Source of the DNA: Marinobacter sp. F4206
GTDB lineage: Bacteria > Pseudomonadota > Gammaproteobacteria > Pseudomonadales > Oleiphilaceae
NCBI RefSeq assembly: GCF_019392195.1
Contig: NZ_JAHXKI010000002.1
Location: 310,001 to 374,000, forward strand
DNA: 64,000 bases
Direction of reading: 5' to 3'
How positions within the stretch are numbered: the stretch's first letter is position 1; the number at the start of each line of letters is the position of its first letter. The translations under genes were made by a program, and so were the position numbers. Shown here one piece after another: positions 56,411-64,000 of this stretch. The notes beneath the pieces were generated by a model, which was not told where the DNA came from, did no database searches, and worked only from the letters and a program-made list of their open reading frames with translations.

Positions 56411-57709
56411 TTAATTCAGCCTGGTGAGAACCATCGGCTCCCAGAGGCCCTTAGTATCGACCACAATCTGCCCCTGATGTGCGGTAAACTCCTGGCCTTT
56501 AAAATCTCGATGATCTACCAATAAGACTGCGATATCAGAGCGTTTTCCTTCCTCCATCGAAACGAGTACCAACTCCGACGAAGCGGAGGCTGGCAATTTC
56601 TCGATGTTTGGCTCTACTGCCCATACTTTGGAAGCATGCTGTTGTGCAATTGCATTGGCGATCTTGAGAGCTGGGCTCTCCCTTAAATCATCAATGTCCG
56701 GCTTAAACGCAAGACCGAAGCAGGAAATGGTCACTTCTTTAGCTGTTTTGTCGGGATTGCTGCTCAAGAATTCACCGACAGCTTGTTGAACCTTCCCAAG
56801 AACCCATTCTGGTTTACCATCGTTCACCTCACGGGCAGTCCGAATAAGCCTGGCCTCATCTGGTGTTTCACTCACAATAAACCAAGGATCCACCGCAATG
56901 CAGTGCCCCCCGACACCCGGACCGGGCTGGAGGATATTCACACGAGGGTGACGATTGGCCAGCTTGATGAGTTCCCAGACATTAATGTCGAGCTTATCGC
57001 ACACGATCGAAAGCTCATTGGCAAACGCAATATTAACGTCTCGGAAACTGTTCTCCGTTAACTTGGCCATTTCAGCGGTTCGAGCCGTTGTGGTGATGCA
57101 CTCACCATCCACAAACAGCTTGTAAAGACTTGAGGCCGCATTCGAACACTTTGGCGTCATACCGCCAATTACCCGGTCATTCTCAACCAATTCACGAACC
57201 ACATGTCCAGGTAGCACCCGTTCCGGGCAATGAGCCACACGAATATCGGAGTCCTCACCATGAGATTGAGGGAAGGTAAGATCAGGTCGAGCTCCGGCAA
57301 GCCAAGCCGCCATTTGCTCTGTGGCGCCAACGGGAGAGGTGGACTCAAGAATCACAAGATCCCCTTTCTTGAGAACCGGAGCAATCGCCTTACTTGCCGA
57401 CTCGATATAGGTCAAGTCTGGCGTATGCTCGTTTCCATTCTCCGCCTTGAAAGGCGTCGGCACCGCAATCAGAAAAGCATCGGCAGGCTCAGCGCTCGTG
57501 GTTGCACGGAGATAGCCTTCTTTAACAGCCGCGTGAACGACGATATCCAGCTCGGGCTCCACAATATGGATTTCCCCCTGATTAATCGTATCTACCGCGT
57601 GCTGGTTGATATCAACCCCAATGACTTTTTTGCGGCGTGAAGCGATTACTGCAGCTGTCGGTAGGCCAATGTAGCCCAGACCAATAACGGAGATGGTATC
57701 AAATTCCAT
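56411..57709 (-). CDS. wecC: UDP-N-acetyl-D-mannosamine dehydrogenase (WecC type)
   Basis: This 432-residue NAD-dependent enzyme oxidises UDP-ManNAc to UDP-ManNAcA. The Rossmann motif ISVIGLGYIGLPTAAVIA starts at residue 6. HCPERVLPGHVVRELVENDR and PGPGVGGHCIAVDPWFIV (with the catalytic Cys) are WecC hallmarks. It lies 26 bases after wecB, which makes its substrate. The start at 57709 has an AGGA site 6 bases before it; an in-frame TTG 5 codons earlier is less likely. The uronic acid formed is a possible target for the C5-epimerase. Confidence 0.93.
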   Translation of the reverse strand: MEFDTISVIGLGYIGLPTAAVIASRRKKVIGVDINQHAVDTINQGEIHIVEPELDIVVHAAVKEGYLRATTSAEPADAFLIAVPTPFKAENGNEHTPDLTYIESASKAIAPVLKKGDLVILESTSPVGATEQMAAWLAGARPDLTFPQSHGEDSDIRVAHCPERVLPGHVVRELVENDRVIGGMTPKCSNAASSLYKLFVDGECITTTARTAEMAKLTENSFRDVNIAFANELSIVCDKLDINVWELIKLANRHPRVNILQPGPGVGGHCIAVDPWFIVSETPDEARLIRTAREVNDGKPEWVLGKVQQAVGEFLSSNPDKTAKEVTISCFGLAFKPDIDDLRESPALKIANAIAQQHASKVWAVEPNIEKLPASASSELVLVSMEEGKRSDIAVLLVDHRDFKGQEFTAHQGQIVVDTKGLWEPMVLTRLN

Positions 57710-57735
57710 ATTAATCCTATTCAAACTCGAAATGA

Positions 57736-58863
57736 TCAGTTGGAGCCAAACTCGTAAAGCGACTCAAGAATCCGGGAGCACGCTTTGCCATCGCCGTAGG
57801 GGTTATGAGAAAAGCTCATAAGTTCGTAGGCATTAGAGTCATTTAGGAGGCCCTGTATCTCGGCGACAATAACCTCCACATCTGTGCCTACCAACTTTAC
57901 AGTACCAGCCTCGACGGCTTCCGGGCGCTCAGTGGTATCGCGCATCACCAAGACGGGCTTGCCGAGGGAGGGGGCCTCCTCCTGAATACCGCCAGAGTCA
58001 GTGAGGATAATGTGAGCACGATTCATCAGATAGACGAACGGCAGGTAATCTTTAGGCTCAATGAGGTGTACATTTTCAAGCGTGCCCAAAAGCCTATGGA
58101 CCGGTTCACGGACGTTCGGATTAAGGTGAACCGGATACAACAAATCGACATCCGGATTCTCTTTAGCTACCCGCGCAATCGCCTCACAAATCCGCTCGAA
58201 GCCGCCGCCAAAGCTCTCTCTGCGGTGACCGGTAATGAGAATCATGCGGGCATCCGGCCGGAGAAAGGGGAACTGAGCGGAAAGTTTATTTCTCAGTCCT
58301 TTTTCCGAGTCAATTTTTGCAACTACATCAAACAGCGCATCAATCACGGTATTCCCTGTGACAACAATGGAACAATCTCTTACGCCTTCACGAAAGAGAT
58401 TAGAGCGCGACGTATCAGTTGGCGCAAAATGTAGCTCTGTCAAAGCACCAGTCAGCTTACGATTGGCCTCCTCCGGCCAAGGTGAATAGAGGTTTCCAGT
58501 ACGCAGCCCGGCTTCGACATGGCCAACGGGTATCTGCTGGTAGTAAGCGGCCAAAGAGGTGGCAAATGTGGTCGCCGTGTCGCCGTGAACGAGCACGATA
58601 TCCGGCTTTTCGGTAGCCAGTACCTCACGCAACCCGCCAAGAATTGAGCAGGTAACGTCGGTCAGGTCCTGACCGGGCTTCATGATATTGAGATCATAAT
58701 CCGGCTCGATTGAGAACAGGTCCAGCACCTGATCCAGCATTTCCCGATGCTGGCCAGTTACACAAACCCGGGATTCAAACCGGCTATCACTGGCGAGCGC
58801 CTTCACCAAAGGCGCCATTTTGATGGCTTCCGGGCGCGTGCCAAACACACACAGGGTCTTCAT
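57736..58863 (-). CDS. wecB: UDP-N-acetylglucosamine 2-epimerase (non-hydrolysing)
   Basis: This 375-residue enzyme converts UDP-GlcNAc to UDP-ManNAc. The N-terminal [16 protein letters not shown], the middle [17 protein letters not shown] and [11 protein letters not shown], and the late [20 protein letters not shown] are family hallmarks. The ATG at 58863 follows a GTGGAG site with 6 bases between. It feeds the WecC-type dehydrogenase downstream. Confidence 0.95.
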   Translation of the reverse strand: MKTLCVFGTRPEAIKMAPLVKALASDSRFESRVCVTGQHREMLDQVLDLFSIEPDYDLNIMKPGQDLTDVTCSILGGLREVLATEKPDIVLVHGDTATTFATSLAAYYQQIPVGHVEAGLRTGNLYSPWPEEANRKLTGALTELHFAPTDTSRSNLFREGVRDCSIVVTGNTVIDALFDVVAKIDSEKGLRNKLSAQFPFLRPDARMILITGHRRESFGGGFERICEAIARVAKENPDVDLLYPVHLNPNVREPVHRLLGTLENVHLIEPKDYLPFVYLMNRAHIILTDSGGIQEEAPSLGKPVLVMRDTTERPEAVEAGTVKLVGTDVEVIVAEIQGLLNDSNAYELMSFSHNPYGDGKACSRILESLYEFGSN

Positions 58864-58993
58864 TCGTGACTCCACTCAAATTCGGGTTCGAAGGTTTTCT
58901 CGACGGCGAAGAGCGCTCGTTCTGATAAAGCGGACGAGTCTAACACAATGGAGAAGGAGGATCTTTCACCGATCTGTAAAGCTCAGTAAAAGC

Positions 58994-60964
58994 TCAGTAT
59001 AAAACTCGAACCTTATCGCCAGCATCGGCGTCCGATCCAATCGACTTGCCCGAACCGTTTGAGGCGCGCCAGACAAAGTCTTCCAGAGACTGGCTCTGAT
59101 CATAACCAAGTGGAGCTTCTCGCAATAATCCAATCAGTGCTTCACAATCAAATGCGCGACTCGCGGACTCCAGACGTTCAAGCATTTTTTTCAGCTCTTC
59201 CCAAGTAAGCGAAAGCTCATGAGCCATCATTATCCTCGGGTGAGAGGTACCTTGCGGCGAGTCTCCCACCAAGAGTTCTTCGTATAGTTTTTCGCCCGGA
59301 CGAAGACCGGTATACACAACATCAACATCTCCTTCCGGGCTTTCCTTTGTGCATTCGGTCAGGCCCATCAGGCGTATCATTTTCCGGGCTAGGTCAGCAA
59401 TCTTCACTGGCGCGCCCATGTCGAGAACAAACACTTCACCGCCCTGACCCATTGCGCCAGCCTGCAAAACCAGTTGGCTTGCCTCGGGAATGGTCATGAA
59501 GTAACGGGTAATATCGGGGTGAGTCACGGTAACCGGTCCGCCATCCCGAATTTGATCTCGGAACAATGGGACAACCGATCCGGAGGAACCCAGAACATTT
59601 CCAAAACGCACCATGGAAAACACGGTTTTGCTTTGGCGTTTTGATAAGCCCTGAAGAATCAGTTCAGCAAGGCGCTTGGAGGCCCCCATTACGTTGGTCG
59701 GGCGAACAGCCTTGTCGGTACTGACCAAAACGAAGCGCTCTGCACCAGCCTCTATGGCGGCCTCTGCAGTGTGCCACGTTCCGAAGACGTTATTCTGCAC
59801 ACCTTCGATAACATTGTGCTCAACCAAAGGCACATGTTTGTAGGCAGCCGCATGATAAATAACCTCGACACCGAACGCCTTCATGACGGCCGCACACCGC
59901 CGCCGGTGGCAAACACTCCCCAAGATCGGATAGAGCGTAACATTCAGCCCTTCCACACGGCTGATGGACTGCAACTCCCTCTCAATGGCGTAAAGCGAAA
60001 ATTCGGATTGCTCAAACAACACCAGAAGGCGCGGCCTATAGCGAATAATCTGTCGGCATAACTCAGAGCCGATTGATCCGCCGGCTCCGGTCACCAACAC
60101 TGCCTTGCCACAAAGGCTTCCAGACAATACTGAGGTGTCTGGTTTAACAGGCTCCCGGCCAAGAAGATCTTCAACATCCAGATCCCGAATGTCATTGATC
60201 CTTGCCTGCCCAGCCACCAATTCTGACATTGAGGGTACTGTCTGAACAGGAACCGCCAACTCCTCCAGGCGCACTATTAAGTCCCGGCGCTCAAGGGACT
60301 CATTCTGCTCAAGAGCAAGGAAGATGCGTTGAATGCCCTGCTCGCGTACAGCCTTACGGATGTGCTTCAGGCCATAGACCTTCATACCTCCGATCATTGA
60401 TTTATGATTGCCGCCATCGAGCGAGACATAGCCCATGGGCCGATACTCGGTCCCCTGGATAAGAGCCGAAGATAATTGCAGGGCGGTTGGTCCTGTACCG
60501 ACGATGAGCACACGCCCTTTCGCCTTGTCCCGCGGGCGGTTAATCAAAGTGCGGAAGCCAAAGCGGGTGCCCGCAACCAATGTAAATACAAACGCACCAT
60601 AAATAACAGGAACCGACCGGGGAACGATCGCACGAAACAGAAAACCGTAAAGAATCAGGGCGATCGCCGAGATGAAGATACCGGTAAGGATCACCACCAG
60701 TGCTTTCTCACTGATATAGCGGATGACGGCCCGGTAAAGACCCAGCTTTACAAAGCCAAAAACGGTTGTTAGAGCGGTACAAGCAAAAACAACCAGTTGG
60801 TCGATGGAAGGTAACCAGAGAGGATTCTCAAAACGAAGAGCAAACGCGGCCCACAGAGACGCAAAAATAAACAAGAAATCCGCCAGCACCGATATGGCCC
60901 GCTTCTGAGGACGCGGCAAGTCAAAAATAGCGGACTTGATTTCGTTAAATCGCTCTCTAAGCAC
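58994..60964 (-). CDS. Membrane-bound nucleotide-sugar 4,6-dehydratase (WbpM/CapD family)
   Basis: This 656-residue protein has four N-terminal membrane helices (about residues 20-140) and two Rossmann folds. The second is catalytic: VTGAGGSIGSELCRQIIRYR, then STDKAVRPTNVMGASKRLAE. The Met in NVMGASK stands where classical SDRs have Tyr, as in WbpM and FlaA1-long-form enzymes that keep dehydratase activity. It should form UDP-4-keto-6-deoxy-GlcNAc for a QuiNAc- or FucNAc-type sugar, with the WbpV-like reductase nearer the 3' end of the locus. It is 19 bases after the initiating sugar transferase gene. Confidence 0.9.
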   Translation of the reverse strand: MLRERFNEIKSAIFDLPRPQKRAISVLADFLFIFASLWAAFALRFENPLWLPSIDQLVVFACTALTTVFGFVKLGLYRAVIRYISEKALVVILTGIFISAIALILYGFLFRAIVPRSVPVIYGAFVFTLVAGTRFGFRTLINRPRDKAKGRVLIVGTGPTALQLSSALIQGTEYRPMGYVSLDGGNHKSMIGGMKVYGLKHIRKAVREQGIQRIFLALEQNESLERRDLIVRLEELAVPVQTVPSMSELVAGQARINDIRDLDVEDLLGREPVKPDTSVLSGSLCGKAVLVTGAGGSIGSELCRQIIRYRPRLLVLFEQSEFSLYAIERELQSISRVEGLNVTLYPILGSVCHRRRCAAVMKAFGVEVIYHAAAYKHVPLVEHNVIEGVQNNVFGTWHTAEAAIEAGAERFVLVSTDKAVRPTNVMGASKRLAELILQGLSKRQSKTVFSMVRFGNVLGSSGSVVPLFRDQIRDGGPVTVTHPDITRYFMTIPEASQLVLQAGAMGQGGEVFVLDMGAPVKIADLARKMIRLMGLTECTKESPEGDVDVVYTGLRPGEKLYEELLVGDSPQGTSHPRIMMAHELSLTWEELKKMLERLESASRAFDCEALIGLLREAPLGYDQSQSLEDFVWRASNGSGKSIGSDADAGDKVRVLY

Positions 60965-60983
60965 GCATCATCCCTATGACAGA

Positions 60984-61553
60984 TTAATTCTTAAAACGAC
61001 GAACACCATCGCCAGAACCTTTCCCAGTGATCGTCATGAGCAAATACCCAAAATAACGCCTGACCGTAAGATCCTGCAGCATTTCGGCGTCCGTTTGGGC
61101 TAAAAGAGCCGGCGTCGACATATCAATACCATTCACTTGCCCCAAGCCGGTAATTCCGGGTGCAAACTCGAAAACCCCAAACATGTCACGAGCTTCGATC
61201 AATTCACTTTGGCTGGCCAGGCACGGGCGCGGACCGACCAGACTCATTTCACCTTTCAAAACGTTCCAGAGTTGGGGCAACTCATCCAGCTTGGTTCTCC
61301 GGAGAAAGCCGCCAAAAGAAGTGATCGCAGCCTCCGGGGCAAGGTGAGAAGCCACTGACGCGGTGCCCTGCCTCATGGTACGGAACTTCATCAGAATGAA
61401 AGGTTTCTTATGCCTTCCAATCCTTTCCTGGCGAAACAGTGGGGAGCCTGTGTCCCAATACCCCACCAACATAAGGACAGCCACAACCGGGAGCCCGACA
61501 AGCAAGCCAGCCGCCGCAAAACAGATATCCAAGGTTCTCAAAATGTGGGGCAT
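60984..61553 (-). CDS. Initiating sugar-phosphate transferase (PglC-like)
   Basis: This 189-residue monotopic phosphoglycosyl transferase loads the first sugar phosphate onto undecaprenyl phosphate. It has one N-terminal re-entrant hydrophobic segment ([20 protein letters not shown]), then [40 protein letters not shown] and PRP, the conserved catalytic core. It is short, like PglC and the C-terminal domain of WcaJ, without extra membrane helices. It is the first gene of the polysaccharide locus after its predicted promoter. Confidence 0.93.
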   Translation of the reverse strand: MPHILRTLDICFAAAGLLVGLPVVAVLMLVGYWDTGSPLFRQERIGRHKKPFILMKFRTMRQGTASVASHLAPEAAITSFGGFLRRTKLDELPQLWNVLKGEMSLVGPRPCLASQSELIEARDMFGVFEFAPGITGLGQVNGIDMSTPALLAQTDAEMLQDLTVRRYFGYLLMTITGKGSGDGVRRFKN

Positions 61554-61592
61554 TTACCAAAGAGCTCCAACGACCGGAAAACTAACGACAAG

Positions 61593-61601
61593 AGTATACC
61601 A
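61593..61601 (-). promoter_or_regulatory. Extended -10 promoter for the polysaccharide locus
   Basis: On the minus strand TGGTATACT forms an extended -10 (TGn-TATACT) about 40 bases before the sugar transferase ATG. No good -35 is visible at 16-18 bases; TTGTAA lies 22 bases away. I saw no ops/JUMPstart element, so RfaH control is not indicated. Confidence 0.5.
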
Positions 61602-61665
61602 GAATGCAACATATGAGAGCTTACAATCACTCATGTAAACACTTTTTAAGCAAGGTACCTCCAAC

Positions 61666-61704
61666 GAAAAAGCTGGGCTAAAAGTGCGGGTTTGTATCCC
61701 AGCT
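61666..61704 (-). terminator. Terminator after the SLC13 permease gene
   Basis: AGCTGGG (61671-61677 and its partner at 61698-61704) forms a 7-bp stem with a 20-base loop. On the minus strand it is followed by TTTTTCG. It lies 26 bases past the permease stop and separates it from the polysaccharide locus promoter. Confidence 0.7.
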
Positions 61705-61729
61705 AGCGAATTGGGCGCGAGATACCCTC

Positions 61730-63496
61730 TCAAAATCTCCAAACCAATGGAATCAGCCCAATAGCCACGCAAGCCACCAGTGCACTCAACGGCAACCCAA
61801 TACGGACATAATCCATAAACTGATACCGCCCAGGACCATACACCATCAAGTTCGTCTGATAGCCCAGGGGCGTTACGAAGGAAGCGGAAGCAGCAAACAT
61901 AACAGCAACTGCAAAAGGCAAGAAATTTACGCCCAACTGCTCCGAGACCGCCAGGGCTATCGGAAACATCAATACGGCAGCTGCATTATTGGTAATCACT
62001 TCCGTAAACAAAGCCGTCAGAAGGTAAACCAACCCGAGAGCCAGCCAAGGAGTCAACGGCGCAAATCCCAGCAAGCCGCCCGCTAGCCAATGGGCAGCGC
62101 CAGTAACGGTCATGGCATTACCCAGAGCAAAGGATGAAGCGATAACAACAAGAACCGGCAGATCCACACTTCGCCGAGCGCGACTGGCGGTCAGGCAACC
62201 GGACACGACCATGGCCCCGGCAGCCAAAAACGCTGCTTCCATGATTTTCAACAATCCGCTGGCACTCAGAGCCACCATGCCAAAGAGGATCGCCAAGGCC
62301 AGCGGCGCTTTACGAAAATCCGGTGGAGTCGAATCGTTCAAGGCGCTGACTAATAGAAAATCGCGACGGAAGCGGTACTGCTCGGCAAATTGATGGCTGG
62401 CTTCCAGCAGAAGTGTATCGCCCATCCGAAATGTCAGATCCCCCAACTTGCCCGGCACCCGCCTCCCTTCGCGGGATAGAGAAAGGATAACGGCATTGAA
62501 TCGCGTACGGAAACGGCTATCGCGGATGGTCTTGCCCAGAGCCGGAAACTCTGGCCCCAACACGACCTCAACAAGACAACGCTGGTGATTGGCGATGTCC
62601 AGCTTGTGTACGCTGCCATTCGCGGGCTTAAGTCCTTGAATTCGCCTCAATTCACTGGCACTTTCCGGCGCACCCACAAAATACAACTTATCGCTGGCCT
62701 GCAGCGTCCGGTCCGGCTCCACGGCAGTGATCAGCCGCCCGCCCCGGTCAATCTCTGTAAGGTAACCGTAAGCAAGGGCTCGCAGCCCGGCCTCGGCGAC
62801 AGTTTTCCCCACCAGGGGACCACCCTCAACCACCTGGACCTCAACGCCGTATTCTCGAACCTGCTCAAGCTCTTCCGACACGCCGCCCCGATCCGGCAAT
62901 AATTGCGAAGCGAACAGCACCAGAAATCCGCCACCAATCACAAAAAGTGGTACGCCAACCCACGACAACTCAAAAAGCCCAAGGTGAATACCCTGAGTAC
63001 TTTGCAGCAAGCCGTCAACCACCAGGTTTGTGCTGGTTCCAATCAGGGTACATGTCCCCCCGAGGATGGCGGCGTAACTAAGCGGCAACAGCAACTTGGA
63101 AGGAGGCATACCCAGCCTCTGAGCCCAGTCCTGAATCCCGGGTATGAACATCGCTACTACGGCAGTGTTGTTCATGAAACTACTGAGAATACCCGTCGGT
63201 ACAATCATTCGCGCCTGAGCCACTTTTTCGGAATTCGGGTGTCCAAGCAGTTTCCGGGCGATCCATTGCACTGCACCGGTTTCTTTGAGGCCCGCCGCCA
63301 CAATGTAAAGTATCGCAATGGTGATCACACCAGGATTGGCGAAACCCGCCAACGCCTCGGTAGGGCTCAAAATGCCTGTGATCAACAGAAACGCAAGCGC
63401 CGCCATGAGGACCAGATCCGCAGAGACTCGGGTCAACGCCAGAGAGCCCAGCACCGAGGCTAACGTAAGGAGGGTGGTTATGGCTTGCCAGTCCAT
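61730..63496 (-). CDS. SLC13 family anion permease with two TrkA-C/RCK domains
   Basis: This 588-residue transporter has about 11 membrane segments in two halves (ILSPTEALAGFANPGVITIA at the start, AVMFAASASFVTPLGYQTN near the end). Between them are two cytosolic TrkA-C domains (about 205-290 and 300-375; VEVQVVEGGPLVGKTVAEAG, KRCLVEVVLGPEF-like CLVEVVLGPEFPALGKTIRD). This architecture is that of sulfate/divalent-anion permeases. Placed beside cysC and a sulfotransferase-containing locus, sulfate is the likely substrate, although the sequence does not prove it. Confidence 0.88.
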   Translation of the reverse strand: MDWQAITTLLTLASVLGSLALTRVSADLVLMAALAFLLITGILSPTEALAGFANPGVITIAILYIVAAGLKETGAVQWIARKLLGHPNSEKVAQARMIVPTGILSSFMNNTAVVAMFIPGIQDWAQRLGMPPSKLLLPLSYAAILGGTCTLIGTSTNLVVDGLLQSTQGIHLGLFELSWVGVPLFVIGGGFLVLFASQLLPDRGGVSEELEQVREYGVEVQVVEGGPLVGKTVAEAGLRALAYGYLTEIDRGGRLITAVEPDRTLQASDKLYFVGAPESASELRRIQGLKPANGSVHKLDIANHQRCLVEVVLGPEFPALGKTIRDSRFRTRFNAVILSLSREGRRVPGKLGDLTFRMGDTLLLEASHQFAEQYRFRRDFLLVSALNDSTPPDFRKAPLALAILFGMVALSASGLLKIMEAAFLAAGAMVVSGCLTASRARRSVDLPVLVVIASSFALGNAMTVTGAAHWLAGGLLGFAPLTPWLALGLVYLLTALFTEVITNNAAAVLMFPIALAVSEQLGVNFLPFAVAVMFAASASFVTPLGYQTNLMVYGPGRYQFMDYVRIGLPLSALVACVAIGLIPLVWRF

Positions 63497-63568
63497 TAGA
63501 ATCCAAGTGGGGAAGTAAAGCGAATAGGGTCAGATAAGAGCCTGAAGCAGAACCTTTTTGTTAACCTG

Positions 63569-64000
63569 TTATGAGATCAGGCCACGCTCTGCAAGAAAAC
63601 TGATCAACCGATCCGTACATTGATCCACTGACATGATAGACGTATCCAGCCTAATCTCGGGCTGTTCCGGTACCTCATAAGGGGAGTCGATCCCGGTGAA
63701 GTGCTTGATCTCTCCAGAGCGAGCTTTCTGATATAACCCTTTCGGATCCCGCCCCTCGCAGGTTTCCATCGGTGTATCCATAAACACTTCAATGAACTCT
63801 CCAGCCGGGAAGAGGTTGCGAACCATACGGCGGTCACTTGTGAAAGGAGAAATAAAAGCGCTGAGAACGATCAGTCCAGCGTCTGCGAACAATTTGCTCA
63901 CTTCACCAATCCGACGAATATTCTCGACCCGGTCCTCATCGGAAAAGCCGAGGTCTTTGCATAGACCATGGCGAACGTTATCTCCATCCAGCAAGAAGGT
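63569..64000 (-). CDS. cysC: Adenylyl-sulfate kinase, 3' part (5' end outside the window)
   Basis: This is the C-terminal part, about 143 residues, of APS kinase, which phosphorylates APS to PAPS. Visible family segments are [19 protein letters not shown], the APS-binding and lid region [19 protein letters not shown], and [19 protein letters not shown]. The frame is open to the window end, so the P-loop and start lie outside; it could be a separate cysC or the kinase half of a CysNC fusion. PAPS is the donor for the sulfotransferase encoded 12 kb away. The stop lies 72 bases before the permease start. Confidence 0.94.
   Translation of the reverse strand, partial: TFLLDGDNVRHGLCKDLGFSDEDRVENIRRIGEVSKLFADAGLIVLSAFISPFTSDRRMVRNLFPAGEFIEVFMDTPMETCEGRDPKGLYQKARSGEIKHFTGIDSPYEVPEQPEIRLDTSIMSVDQCTDRLISFLAERGLIS

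Noticed and set aside
58978-58999. Perfect tandem 11-bp duplication (AAAGCTCAGTA twice) at the end of the WbpM-like gene
   Set aside because: Only two units and a single place; probably replication slippage near the stop codon, with no sign of regulatory use.
61554-61665. ops/JUMPstart (RfaH) element upstream of the sugar transferase
   Set aside because: No GGCGGTAG-like sequence is present in the leader.
33550-61704. Insertion sequences or integrase that could explain transfer of the polysaccharide locus
   Set aside because: I looked for transposase or integrase products and terminal repeats at the locus borders and found none in the translated frames.

Overview
The window looks like a chromosome segment of a marine, motile gammaproteobacterium, most likely Marinobacter or a close relative. 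The evidence is the mix of MvaT-type nucleoid protein, gspN-C-D, groESL, argG, YajQ, SbcB, sigma28/sigma54-type flagellin promoters and many c-di-GMP proteins. This assignment rests on protein resemblance only; no rRNA lies in the window and no search was run. I recognise no tRNA, rRNA, CRISPR array, insertion sequence or prophage.

Layout. 1-5.3 kb: 3' end of sodB, a GGDEF/EAL phosphodiesterase, LemA and an M48 protease (+). 5.3-9 kb: gspN-gspC-gspD (-). 9-11.3 kb: groES-groEL (-) behind a good sigma32-type promoter. 11.4-18.9 kb: fxsA, an SDR reductase, a yajQ-ampG-like-atl operon, a response regulator with a degenerate GGDEF domain, an AraC regulator and argG. 19-28.3 kb: a flagellar filament island with fliS, fliD, flaG, flagellin 1, a Maf-type flagellin glycosyltransferase, then flagellin 2 and a divergent TPR-methyltransferase on the other strand. 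28.3-33.4 kb: sbcB, an exported protein, a two-gene c-di-GMP signalling operon and mvaT.

33.5-61.6 kb is one long minus-strand surface-polysaccharide locus. It holds a complete pseudaminic acid pathway (pseB-C-F-G-H-I), two UDP-amino-sugar dehydrogenases, wecB, a WbpM-like 4,6-dehydratase, a WbpV-like reductase, an initiating sugar transferase and four GT4 glycosyltransferases. It also holds polymer-tailoring genes: a D-glucuronyl C5-epimerase-like protein, a sulfotransferase, a heparinase II/III-like protein, a pyruvyl transferase and an acyltransferase-SGNH protein. An unusual membrane protein fuses an ABC-exporter-like membrane domain to a kinase-like domain. 61.7-64 kb: an SLC13 anion permease and the 3' part of cysC (APS kinase), which would supply sulfate and PAPS.

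The most interesting reading is that the locus makes a sulfated, C5-epimerised, glycosaminoglycan-like exopolysaccharide. Sulfate import and PAPS synthesis lie at its upstream edge, and an MvaT xenogeneic silencer lies just past its downstream end. Pseudaminic acid from the same locus probably also feeds the Maf glycosyltransferase that decorates the flagellins. The functional links are inferences from domain content and gene order.
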